Below are positions 37,942 through 46,055 of a DNA stretch of 64,000 nucleotides, one piece after another. The DNA comes from Sphingomonas sp. SCN 67-18 (GTDB lineage Bacteria; Pseudomonadota; Alphaproteobacteria; Sphingomonadales; Sphingomonadaceae): positions 62,001 to 126,000 of the forward strand of contig NZ_MEFG01000012.1 in assembly GCF_001724715.1 (NCBI RefSeq), written 5' to 3'. Below the pieces are notes generated by a model. It saw nothing but the letters and a program-made list of their open reading frames with translations. It was not told the origin of the DNA and did no database searches. The translations under genes were made by a program, and so were the position numbers. Every line of letters starts with the position of its first letter. Positions within the stretch are counted from its first letter, which is position 1.

Positions 37942-38862
37942 ATGAATGACCTGCGCCGCCGCCTGCTCCCGCCCATCGGCGTGCTGCAGAGTTTCGTGAT
38001 CGCGGCGCGGCATGAAAGCGTGTCGGTGGCGGCGCGCGAGACGGGGCTGACGCAGAGCGCGGTCAGCCGCCAGATCGCGCAGCTGGAAGAGATTGTCGGC
38101 CGCCCGCTGTTCCGCCGCTCCGGCCGGCGCATCGTGCTGACCGATGCGGGCGCGGCCTATGCCGGCGCGCTCGGCCCCGCCATCGATGCCATCCGCCGCG
38201 CGACGGGCGAGGCAATGGCCAAGCGGCGCGACGGTGAGTTCACCATCGCCACCCTGCCCAGTTTCGGGATGCGCTGGCTCGCCCCGCGCCTGCCGCAGCT
38301 GACCAGCGCGCACCCCGAGATGGTGGTCAACATCGCCGCCCGTTCCGAGCCGTTCGAGCTGGCGGCGAGCGGTTTTGACGCGGCCATCCATTATGGCCGG
38401 CCGGACTGGCAGAACGCCGCGCACGACCTGCTTTTCCCCGAGGAGTCGGTGCCGGTGTGCGCGCCGGCCTTTCTGGCGGCCCACCCCATCCGGCGCGCGG
38501 CGGACCTGATCGGCTGCCCGCTGCTCGGCCAGTCGCTGCGCCAGTCCGCCTGGGAAGACTGGTTCGCGCTCAACGGGGTGACCGGCCCGGTGAAGCTTTC
38601 CGGCCGGTTCGACCATTTCATGATGCTCGCCCAGGCGGCGGTTTCGGGCGGCGGCGTGGCGATGATGCCGCGCTTTCTGGTGGAGCAGGAACTGGCCGGC
38701 GGGGCGCTGGTCATCCCGGTCGATCGGCCGCTGCAAAGCCGGCTCGCTTATTATCTGGTCTATCCGCACGATCGGCTGGGCTATCCGCTGTTCCGCCTGC
38801 TGCGCGACTGGATCGTGGCGGAAGCGGCGCGGATGCGGCCCGGGGCGGCGAGCGCGGGCTGA
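37942..38862 (+). CDS. LysR family transcriptional regulator (GcvA-like)
   Basis: This 306-residue regulator has an N-terminal winged helix-turn-helix (GVLQSFVIAARHESVSVAARETGLTQSAVSRQIAQLEE) and a C-terminal ligand-binding domain of the GcvA type (FDAAIHYGRPDW). GAGG lies seven bases before the ATG. It is divergent from astBD and is a plausible local activator; its ligand is unknown. It ends in a region of repeats and gene remnants. Confidence 0.92.
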   Translation: MNDLRRRLLPPIGVLQSFVIAARHESVSVAARETGLTQSAVSRQIAQLEEIVGRPLFRRSGRRIVLTDAGAAYAGALGPAIDAIRRATGEAMAKRRDGEFTIATLPSFGMRWLAPRLPQLTSAHPEMVVNIAARSEPFELAASGFDAAIHYGRPDWQNAAHDLLFPEESVPVCAPAFLAAHPIRRAADLIGCPLLGQSLRQSAWEDWFALNGVTGPVKLSGRFDHFMMLAQAAVSGGGVAMMPRFLVEQELAGGALVIPVDRPLQSRLAYYLVYPHDRLGYPLFRLLRDWIVAEAARMRPGAASAG

Positions 38863-38930
38863 ACCGCCGGGCAGGCGGCCGCCGGGCGCTGGTCGGGTTG
38901 CGGGGCACGCGGCGGTGGGACACTGGCCGG

Positions 38931-38962
38931 GTTGCCGGGTTGCCGGGTTGCCGCGTTGCCGG
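38931..38962 (+). repeat. Four tandem copies of an 8-base unit
   Basis: GTTGCCGG is repeated four times head to tail, with one change in the third copy. It lies in the non-coding gap between lysR and the serine hydrolase gene. A degenerate copy (GGTTGCGG) occurs just before it. Confidence 0.85.
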
Positions 38963-38973
38963 GCATGCGGGGA

Positions 38974-39042
38974 CCGGGCGTAGTCCGGGCTGCCCACGGG
39001 CGGATGCGCCACTGGTCCCCACGCCCTTCGCCATCCCGGCGG
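38974..39042 (+). pseudogene. Relic copy of part of the downstream serine hydrolase gene
   Basis: These 69 bases are about 90 percent identical to 40167-40234 inside the following serine hydrolase gene, with six substitutions and one inserted base; the last 26 bases match exactly. The matching codons encode residues about 351-374 (around ADAPLAPTPFAIPA). The copy has no open frame of its own. It looks like the remnant of a second, decayed serine hydrolase gene or of a partial duplication. Confidence 0.7.
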
Positions 39043-39079
39043 GCGGACGATTACAGGCTTGCCAGCAAATGGACCTTCA

Positions 39080-39095
39080 TGTCATAAAATTGACA
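39080..39095 (+). promoter_or_regulatory. Island operator site 2 (serine hydrolase)
   Basis: TGTCATAAAATTGACA is a near-perfect palindrome fitting TGTYA-N6-TNACA. It ends 19 bases before the ATG of the serine hydrolase at 39115, directly before the purine-rich ribosome-binding site. Confidence 0.7.
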
Positions 39096-39114
39096 TGAGA
39101 GGGGAAAAGTCATT

Positions 39115-40728
39115 ATGATATCCAGGCGCACGATGCTCGCGGCGGGAGCCGCATTGCCGGTTCTCGCAATGTCCCGCCCGGGCCGGGCGCAGCCTTTCGG
39201 GCCGCAACCCAGTCTCGCCGCCGCCATGCTCGCCGATTGCCGGGATTACGGCCTTCCGGGCATGGCGACCGCCACGCGCGACGCGGCGGGCGCATCCGCT
39301 TCAGCCTATACCGATGCCGGCTTCACCGATGCGACCCTGTTCGAGATCGGATCGATCAGCAAGTCGCTGGTGGCGATCGCCATCCACCGGCTGGTCGATG
39401 ACGGGCGGTTGGCGCTGGATGCGCCGGTGCAGCCGATCGTGCCGGACCTGCCCTTGCCCGACGCCGCGATCACGCTGGTCCAGCTGCTCGACCATGCCGC
39501 CGGCCTGCCGGACGGCGCGCCGCTCTTTCCCCCCGTGCCGGGCGGGCGCTTGTGGACCGGCTATGCGCCGGGCGCGCGGTTCAGCTATTCCAACACCGGC
39601 TATATGCTGCTGGGCGCGGTGCTGGAGGCGGCGGCGGGCCAGCCCTTCGCGGTCGCGCTGCAGCGGCTGGCGCTGGACCCGATCGGCATGGCGTCTTCCG
39701 TCCCGGTGCTCCGCGCGGCGGACCGGGATCGCTTCGCCACCGGCCATATGATGGCCTTTCCCGCCCGCGCGGCCCGGCCCCATGCGCCGCTCGCCGTCGC
39801 GCCCTGGGTGGATATGGACGACCCGGCCGGATCGGTGGGGGCCACCATGCCGGACATGGCGCGCTACATGGCCTTTCTGGCGGCGGCGGCCAACGGGCAG
39901 GCCAATGGCGTGCTTTCGCCCCGCGCCACCCGCGATTTCGCGATGCGCGACGGCGTTGCCGATCCGGAGGCCGCGCCCGACGCGCGCTATGCCAGCGGGC
40001 TGATCCACCGCGTGATGGCGGGCCGCCGGGTGATCGAACATACCGGCGGTATGTTTTCCTTCTGCGCGTCGATGACCATCGATCTGGCGAGCGGGGCGGG
40101 CTGCTTTGCCGGCACCAACGTGTCGCTGGGCGGCTACCGCCCGCGCCGCATCTCCCGCGAGGCGAGCCGGGCGCTGGCCGGGCTGCCCCCGGCGGATGCG
40201 CCGCTGGCCCCCACGCCCTTCGCCATCCCGGCGGACTGGAAAGGCGCGGGCCGCTGGATCGCCGCCAATGGCGACGTGCTGGCGCTGGACCGCGGCGGCT
40301 GCAGCTTCGCGGGCAAGAGCGCCGGGCTGTGGAGCGGCGGGAGCGGGCTGGTGACCGACCATCCGGCGCTGGCCGACTGGCCGATCGAGACGGATGGCGA
40401 CGGCCTGTGGTGGCGTGATCGGCGCTTCATGCGGTCGCGCCCCGCCCCGGCGCAGCCGACGCCGCCCGCGCTCGCCGCGCTGGAGGGCGTCTATGTCACC
40501 AACGATCCCTGGTATGCGGGCGGCATTGCCGTCATCGCGCGGCGCGGGGCGCTGCACATCGCCGGCGTCGGCGCGCTCGCCGCCCATGCCGACGGCAGCT
40601 GGCGCTTCGACGATCCGGCGCTGGCCTGCGAGCGTTTCTGGTTCGAGAATATCGTCGGCGGGCGGCCGCAGCAGCTCAATGTTTCGGGGAACCTGCTGCG
40701 GCGGGCCGCGCACCGGCGGGACTGGTAG
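39115..40728 (+). CDS. Exported serine hydrolase, beta-lactamase/D-aminopeptidase type
   Basis: The N-terminus has a twin-arginine-like signal (SRRTMLAAGAALPVLA). Residues about 35-340 form a class C beta-lactamase/D-aminopeptidase fold with nucleophile Ser80 in SISK, Tyr158 in YSN and HTGG at 309-312. A second domain of about 190 residues (lipocalin-like, as in D-aminopeptidases) follows. D-aminopeptidases of this fold cut N-terminal D-residues, which suits the island, but substrate is inferred. The 3' end overlaps the convergent S9 peptidase gene by 53 bases. A segment around residue 360 has a relic copy upstream of the gene. Confidence 0.86.
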   Translation: MISRRTMLAAGAALPVLAMSRPGRAQPFGPQPSLAAAMLADCRDYGLPGMATATRDAAGASASAYTDAGFTDATLFEIGSISKSLVAIAIHRLVDDGRLALDAPVQPIVPDLPLPDAAITLVQLLDHAAGLPDGAPLFPPVPGGRLWTGYAPGARFSYSNTGYMLLGAVLEAAAGQPFAVALQRLALDPIGMASSVPVLRAADRDRFATGHMMAFPARAARPHAPLAVAPWVDMDDPAGSVGATMPDMARYMAFLAAAANGQANGVLSPRATRDFAMRDGVADPEAAPDARYASGLIHRVMAGRRVIEHTGGMFSFCASMTIDLASGAGCFAGTNVSLGGYRPRRISREASRALAGLPPADAPLAPTPFAIPADWKGAGRWIAANGDVLALDRGGCSFAGKSAGLWSGGSGLVTDHPALADWPIETDGDGLWWRDRRFMRSRPAPAQPTPPALAALEGVYVTNDPWYAGGIAVIARRGALHIAGVGALAAHADGSWRFDDPALACERFWFENIVGGRPQQLNVSGNLLRRAAHRRDW

Positions 40729-42835
40729 CGTCCGCCGCCGGAACATGGCGGCGCAGGAAATCCTCGATCGCGCCGATATAGCGTTGCTGGTTGGCCATCA
40801 GCCGCAGCGCATGGGCCTCGCCCGGAAAGATCACCGCCTCCGGCGCATGGCCGCGCCGGTCCAGCTGCTGGTAGAGTTCGATGGTCTGGCGCAGCGCGGC
40901 GGATCCGTCTGCGTCGCCGTGCAGCAGCAGCAGCGGCTCATTGCCCCAATGGTCGAGCTGGCTGAGCGAACTGCTGGCCCAGGCGATGCGCTCCACCGCC
41001 ATCCGTTCCGGCAGGTTCAGCGGCAGCGGGCCGCCGCTGTCGCTTTCCATCTCATAGACCCAGTCGGCGACGCCGGCGGAATCGATCCCGGCGGCGAAAA
41101 TGTCGGACCGGGCCAGCGCCGTCGCCACGATATGCCCGCCATAGCTGTGGCCATAGGCGATCATCCGCCGGGGATCGACGAAGGGCAGCGTCTCGGCGGC
41201 CTGGCGCGCGGCGGCGATGAAATCGTCGACATCGTCATTGCCCTTGGCGCCGTAGGCGGCGGGTTCCCGGAAGGCGAGGCCATAGCCGGTGCCTGAGCGA
41301 TAATTGACGCTCAGCACATGATAGCCGCGCGTCAGCAGATAGCGCAGCACCGGCGGATAGCCGAAAAAGCTCTGCCAGACCGGATAGGCCTTGTCGCGCG
41401 ATCCGCCATGGGCGTGGACGATGAGCGGGGCCTTGCCGTCCGCCGGGGCCTGCAGCGATCGATAGAGGGTGGCGTGGACGGTGACGCCGTCCGGCCGGGC
41501 GACGGTCAGCGGCTGGGCGAGGCCGAGCAGGCCGGCGATGCGCGGCGCGGCGGCGCTGGGGGTGGAGACGGCCATGCCCGCATCCGCCAGCGCGCCGACG
41601 CGCAGATGTTCGGGAATGAGGGCGCTCGCCTCGCGCCAGGCGATCCGGCCGTCGTCCAGAAATTGCGGGCCGCTGCGCATCACGCCGCGCGCCGCCGGCT
41701 TGAGCGGCGCGGCGCTGCCCAGCCGGTAAAGGTCCAGACGGTCCGGGTCCGCGCGCGATGGGGCGGCATAGACCAGCGTTCGCCCGTCGGGCGACAAGGC
41801 GGCGCCGTCCACCTCCACCTGCGGGTCGCTGAGCAGTTTCGGTTCGCCGGCACCCGGCGTCCAGCCGTAGAGGGCGCGAAAGCCGGTGCGCTCCCACGGG
41901 AAGACCAGCCGCCCGTCCGCCATGCGGAACAGGTTGGCACGGGCGAACACATCCTCGCCCTCCGCCTGGAACCCGGTCGAATGCTGGCCGGGGCCGCGCG
42001 GCGCCTGCCACTGGTGCAGCATCGCGCCGCTCGCCGGGTCGGCGACGATCAGCGCGAACGGCGCATGGCTGCTGACATCCTCGAACCGCCATGCGCGCGG
42101 TTGCGGCGCCATCCGCATGAAGGCCAGCTGCCGCCCGTCGGCGGACCAGACCGGATTATGGTCGGCGCCCAGGCCCGGCGCCATGAACCGGCCGGCGCGG
42201 CGCGCCACGTCGATCACCGCGACGAAGCTGTAGTCGCCCCGGCCCGCGTCGGATCGATCGACGACATAGGCCAGCCGGCTGCCGTCCGGGGACCAGGCGA
42301 GCCCGCCCACCCGGCTGCGCGCGGTGAGCAGCCTTTGCGCGGCCGCCGGGTCGTCCGCCGGCATCAGCCAGATCTCCTTGCCGCGCGTGAACGCGATCTG
42401 CCGTCCGCCCGGCCCGGCCGTGAAGCCGCTCGCCCCGTCCATCGCCGGCACCGCCGTGGCGCTTCCGTCCAGCGTGACCAGATGGCTTTGCGGCTGGGTG
42501 GGGTCGGGCAGGTTGGCCGGGTTCTGGCGGCTGCCCCGGCGGAACAGGATGCGGTCCGGCCCGCCGAGGAACGCCAGCAGGCGGATCGGCTCGCCATCGT
42601 CGGCGCGGTAATCGGTCAATCGCGACACCACGCCGGACGGTGCACGGTACAGGATGTTTTCCGTGCCGCCCACGCGCTCCACCCAGGCGATGCCGCCGCC
42701 GGGGCCGGGCAGGCTTTCCGTCACGTCGGGGACGGTGAGCACCTCGTCCAGGCTCAGCGGTGCGCCGTCGATTGCCGCCGCAGCCCCGGCGGGCAGCGCC
42801 CAGAGCAGGAGGGCGGGCAGGGCCGCCCATCGCAT
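40676..42835 (-). CDS. Exported S9 family prolyl-oligopeptidase-like peptidase
   Basis: After a signal peptide (MRWAALPALLLWALPAGAAAA) come WD-like repeats of a beta-propeller (GLAWSPDGSRLAYV, NPVWSADGRQLAFM) and a C-terminal alpha/beta-hydrolase domain. The triad is Ser in GHSYGG, Asp in HGDADGSA and His in GEAHALRL. Such enzymes cut oligopeptides in the periplasm. The ATG at 42835 is chosen because it starts the signal peptide and leaves room for the operator at 42871. The product has 719 residues. Confidence 0.92.
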   Translation of the reverse strand: MRWAALPALLLWALPAGAAAAIDGAPLSLDEVLTVPDVTESLPGPGGGIAWVERVGGTENILYRAPSGVVSRLTDYRADDGEPIRLLAFLGGPDRILFRRGSRQNPANLPDPTQPQSHLVTLDGSATAVPAMDGASGFTAGPGGRQIAFTRGKEIWLMPADDPAAAQRLLTARSRVGGLAWSPDGSRLAYVVDRSDAGRGDYSFVAVIDVARRAGRFMAPGLGADHNPVWSADGRQLAFMRMAPQPRAWRFEDVSSHAPFALIVADPASGAMLHQWQAPRGPGQHSTGFQAEGEDVFARANLFRMADGRLVFPWERTGFRALYGWTPGAGEPKLLSDPQVEVDGAALSPDGRTLVYAAPSRADPDRLDLYRLGSAAPLKPAARGVMRSGPQFLDDGRIAWREASALIPEHLRVGALADAGMAVSTPSAAAPRIAGLLGLAQPLTVARPDGVTVHATLYRSLQAPADGKAPLIVHAHGGSRDKAYPVWQSFFGYPPVLRYLLTRGYHVLSVNYRSGTGYGLAFREPAAYGAKGNDDVDDFIAAARQAAETLPFVDPRRMIAYGHSYGGHIVATALARSDIFAAGIDSAGVADWVYEMESDSGGPLPLNLPERMAVERIAWASSSLSQLDHWGNEPLLLLHGDADGSAALRQTIELYQQLDRRGHAPEAVIFPGEAHALRLMANQQRYIGAIEDFLRRHVPAADATSPAGARPAAAGSPKH

Positions 42836-42870
42836 GGTTCCACGATTGAAATATCTCATAGACACAGTTA

Positions 42871-42886
42871 TGATATAAAAATGACA
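42871..42886 (+). promoter_or_regulatory. Island operator site 3 (S9 peptidase / PLP enzyme gap)
   Basis: TGATATAAAAATGACA fits the island palindrome with one change in the left arm. It lies between two divergent genes, 35 bases from the S9 peptidase start and 57 from the PLP enzyme start. An ATG inside it (42881) is in frame with the PLP enzyme but has no ribosome-binding site. Confidence 0.6.
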
Positions 42887-42943
42887 TTCTGCCTATCCGA
42901 AAATTCACCCGGCCCGATCACGTCCGGCGCGGTTGCCGCCGGA

Positions 42944-44068
42944 ATGCCCATTGCCGCCCTGCCAACCCCCATGCTGTTGATCGACAAGGATAAAATGGCC
43001 GCCAATATCGCGCGGATGCGCGCCCAGCTGGCCGGCACGGGCGTCATCTTCCGCCCGCATGTGAAGACGGCGAAGGCGCCCGATGCGATCCGCGCCCTGT
43101 TCGACGGGGCGACCGGGCCGATCACCGTCTCCACGCTGAAGGAGGCCCGGCTGTTCGCCGAGGCGGGGTTTGACGACATCGTCTATGCGGTCGGCATCGT
43201 CCCGGCGCGGATCCCCGACGTGCTGGCGCTGGCCGACCGCGGCGTGGCGATGCGGATCATCCTGGACGAGCCGGGCGTGGCGGCTGAGGTGGCGGCGCTG
43301 GTCCCCGCCGGGCAGGCCAATATCGGGATTTTGGCGGAGGTGGATTGCGACGGCCATCGATCCGGCGTCGATCCCGATGGCGACGCGCTGCTGCGGATCG
43401 GCGAGACGCTGGCGGCGCGCGGGCTGTTCGCCGGGGTGTTGACCCATGCGGGCGGCAGCTATCAATGCGCCGGGGCGAATGCGATCGCCGGCCATGCCGA
43501 GCTGGAGCGCGCCGGGCTGGCGCGGGCCGGGGAGCGGCTGCGCGCGGCGGGCCTGCCCTGCCCGGTGCTCAGCATGGGATCGACGCCGACCGCGCTGTTC
43601 GCCCGCTCCTATGCCGGGATGACGGAGGTGCGCGCCGGGGTCTATATGTTCCAGGATCTGGTGATGGCCGGCATCGGCGTCTGCGCGCCTGGGGACATTG
43701 CCCTTTCCGTGCTGTGCTCGGTCATCGGCTATCGCCCGGCGGCGGGGCAGATCGTGCTCGATGCCGGCTGGATGGCGCTCTCGCGCGATCGCGGCACCGC
43801 GGCGCAGGCGGTGGACCAGGGCTATGGGCTGGTCGCCGACGAAAATGGCGCGATCATCGACGGGATGATCGTGATGGGCGCCAACCAGGAACATGGGCTG
43901 GCCGGATATCGCGACGGCGCGCCGGTCGATCCGGCCCGTTTCCCCATCGGATCGCGGCTGCGCGTGCTGCCCAACCATGCCTGCGCCACCGGGGCGCAGC
44001 ATGACCGCTATCTGCTGGTCGACGGCGGCCATGTCGACGCGGTCTGGCCGCGCTTTTCCGGCTGGTAA
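42944..44068 (+). CDS. D-serine dehydratase / D-threonine aldolase-like PLP enzyme
   Basis: This is an alanine-racemase-fold PLP enzyme of the D-threonine aldolase/D-serine dehydratase (DSD1) group. The PLP lysine is in RPHVKTAKAP, and the C-terminal metal site NHACAT has His and Cys two residues apart, as in eukaryotic DSD. The family start is PIAALPTPMLLIDKDKM, so I use the ATG at 42944 (374 residues); the ATG at 42881 would add 21 residues and lies inside an operator. RidA follows after four bases, which favours a dehydratase. Confidence 0.85.
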   Translation: MPIAALPTPMLLIDKDKMAANIARMRAQLAGTGVIFRPHVKTAKAPDAIRALFDGATGPITVSTLKEARLFAEAGFDDIVYAVGIVPARIPDVLALADRGVAMRIILDEPGVAAEVAALVPAGQANIGILAEVDCDGHRSGVDPDGDALLRIGETLAARGLFAGVLTHAGGSYQCAGANAIAGHAELERAGLARAGERLRAAGLPCPVLSMGSTPTALFARSYAGMTEVRAGVYMFQDLVMAGIGVCAPGDIALSVLCSVIGYRPAAGQIVLDAGWMALSRDRGTAAQAVDQGYGLVADENGAIIDGMIVMGANQEHGLAGYRDGAPVDPARFPIGSRLRVLPNHACATGAQHDRYLLVDGGHVDAVWPRFSGW

Positions 44069-44072
44069 GGCG

Positions 44073-44477
44073 ATGCGGTCGATCCTCTGCCCGGACGCGA
44101 CGCCGCCGCACGGCCATTATGCCCATGCCGTTGTGCATGGCGGCGTCGTCTATCTGTCCGGCATATTGGGCAATGGCGCGGGTGTTGAGGGCGCGCCGCC
44201 GCCGCCGGTCGACGCGCAGGCCGCCTATTGCCTGGACCAGATCGCGCACATTCTGGCGGCGTCGGGATCGGCGCTGGACCATGTGCTGAAACTGTCCGTC
44301 CATGTCGCCGACCTTGCCGACTGGCCGCGGATCGACGCGCTGTGCCGCGACCGTTTCGGCGCGCATCGCCCGGCGCGCATCGTCGTGCCGTGCGGCGGCG
44401 GCCTGCGGCTGGGATCGCGCATAGAGATGGACGCAATCGCCGCTTGCATCGCCCCTCCGATGCTGTTAGAAAAATAA
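44073..44477 (+). CDS. RidA family imine deaminase
   Basis: RidA proteins hydrolyse reactive enamine/imine intermediates such as 2-aminoacrylate released by PLP-dependent dehydratases. The 134-residue product has the trimeric family pattern: VVYLSGILG, the catalytic Arg in RPARIVVP, and the final RIEMDAIA. It lies four bases after the D-serine dehydratase-like gene and so would remove its product. Its stop codon lies inside operator site 4. Confidence 0.88.
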   Translation: MRSILCPDATPPHGHYAHAVVHGGVVYLSGILGNGAGVEGAPPPPVDAQAAYCLDQIAHILAASGSALDHVLKLSVHVADLADWPRIDALCRDRFGAHRPARIVVPCGGGLRLGSRIEMDAIAACIAPPMLLEK

Positions 44478-44479
44478 CA
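44464..44479 (+). promoter_or_regulatory. Island operator site 4 (deacylase-dgcN-permease unit)
   Basis: TGTTAGAAAAATAACA is the best match to TGTYA-N6-TNACA. It overlaps the ridA stop and ends 40 bases before the deacylase start, so it could drive a second promoter within this rightward gene series. Confidence 0.72.
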
Positions 44480-44519
44480 TCAACTTAAAGAAGTCGATTG
44501 ACGTTCATAGGAGGGGTGG

Positions 44520-46040
44520 ATGCGGAATTGGTTGGGATGGTGCGCCCTCCCCCTGGTGATGGCCGCCGCGCCATCCTCCGCCGCCGGAACGGGCGGCCTG
44601 CTGATCGTCCATGCCTCCATCGTCGACGGCACCGGCGCCGCCGCCCGCCCGGGCGCGGTGCGGGTGGTGGACGGCATCATCCGCTGCGTCGGCACATGCC
44701 GCGCCGCGCGCGGCGACCGGCGGATCGACGCGGCCGGGCTGGTGCTGGCGCCGGGCTTCATCGACACCCACAGCCATCATGATCGCGGGCTGGCCGAACA
44801 GCGCGACGCCGCGCCGGTGACGGCGCAGGGCGTGACCACCATCGTCGTCGGCCAGGACGGGTTCAGCGATTTGCCGCTGTCCGGCCAGTTCGCGCAGTTC
44901 GAGGCGAAGCCGTCTGCGGTGAACATCGCCTCCTATGTCGGCCATGGCAGCGTCCGCGAGGCGGTGATGGGCGCCGATTCGAAACGCCCCGCCCGCCCGG
45001 ACGAGATGGAGCGGATGAAGGCGCTGGTCGCCGAGGCGATGGACGCGGGCGCGCTGGGCCTGTCCACCGGGCTTGAATATGAACCGGCAATCTATTCGAC
45101 GCGCGAGGAGGTGCTGGACCTCGCCCGCGTCGCGGCGGCGCACCACGGGCGCTACATCAGCCATATGCGCAGCGAGGATGTCGGCCTGGACGACGCGGTG
45201 GGCGAATTGCTCGCCATCGGCCGGGCGACCGGGATGCCGGTGCAGATCTCGCACCTGAAGATCGCGATGGTCGACAAATGGGGGCAGGCCGGGGCGCTGA
45301 TCAAGCGCCTCGACGCCGCGCGGGCGGAAGGGATCAACGTCACCGCCGACGCCTATCCCTATGCCTGGTGGCAGTCGGGCCTCGACGTGCTGCTGCCCGC
45401 GCGCGACTTTAATGACGTCAAGGCGGCGCAGTTCGCGCTCGATCATCTCGCCCCGCCGGAGGGGCTGGTGTTGTCGGAATTCCCGCCCGATCCCTCGCTG
45501 GTCGGCAAATCGGTGGCGGATGTCGCCAAGTTGCGCGGCATTTCCCCGGCGGAAGCATTCCTCGCGCTCAACCGCGAGGCGGCGGCCAAGGGGCAGGGCA
45601 GCAGCGTGATGGGCCATTCCATGGCGGACGATGACGTGGCGGCGCTGATCGGCTGGGCGCACAGCAACATCTGTTCGGACGGCCAGCTGGTCGACCTGCA
45701 TCCGCGCGGATCGGGCTCCTTCCCGCGCGTGTTCGCCTGGCTGGTGCGCGACCGCAAGCTGCTGACGGTGGAAGCGGCGGTGCACAAGATGACCGGCCTC
45801 GCCGCCGAGCATATGGGCTTCGCCGATCGCGGCCGGATCGCCCCCGGCATGGCGGCCGATCTGGTGCTGTTCGACCCCGCGACCATCGCGGACGGGGCGA
45901 CTTTCGAACATCCCGCCGCGCGCCCGGCCGGCATCCGGTCCGTCTGGGTCAACGGCGTGATGGTGATGGACAATGGCACGCCCACCGGGGCGATGCCGGG
46001 CCGCGTGGTGCGCCGTGCCGACGCGCCCGCAAAACGCTGA
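44520..46040 (+). CDS. Exported N-acyl-D-amino-acid deacylase family amidohydrolase
   Basis: This amidohydrolase (506 residues) has a signal peptide (about 22 residues, ending PSSAA) and the metal-binding patterns FIDTHSHHDRG, PVQISHLK and TADAYPYAWWQSG of the D-aminoacylase group, which hydrolyse N-acyl-D-amino acids. In classical D-aminoacylase a Cys bridges the metals in a GNCG motif; here the corresponding place reads VGQDGFS, with Asp instead. Substrate specificity may thus differ. It is the first gene of an apparent operon with dgcN and the permease. Confidence 0.87.
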   Translation: MRNWLGWCALPLVMAAAPSSAAGTGGLLIVHASIVDGTGAAARPGAVRVVDGIIRCVGTCRAARGDRRIDAAGLVLAPGFIDTHSHHDRGLAEQRDAAPVTAQGVTTIVVGQDGFSDLPLSGQFAQFEAKPSAVNIASYVGHGSVREAVMGADSKRPARPDEMERMKALVAEAMDAGALGLSTGLEYEPAIYSTREEVLDLARVAAAHHGRYISHMRSEDVGLDDAVGELLAIGRATGMPVQISHLKIAMVDKWGQAGALIKRLDAARAEGINVTADAYPYAWWQSGLDVLLPARDFNDVKAAQFALDHLAPPEGLVLSEFPPDPSLVGKSVADVAKLRGISPAEAFLALNREAAAKGQGSSVMGHSMADDDVAALIGWAHSNICSDGQLVDLHPRGSGSFPRVFAWLVRDRKLLTVEAAVHKMTGLAAEHMGFADRGRIAPGMAADLVLFDPATIADGATFEHPAARPAGIRSVWVNGVMVMDNGTPTGAMPGRVVRRADAPAKR

Positions 46041-46055
46041 ATGACAGAGGACCGA

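Noticed and set aside
38931-38962. Tandem repeats as a CRISPR array
   Set aside because: Units are 8 bases, directly adjacent and without spacers; no cas genes are present.
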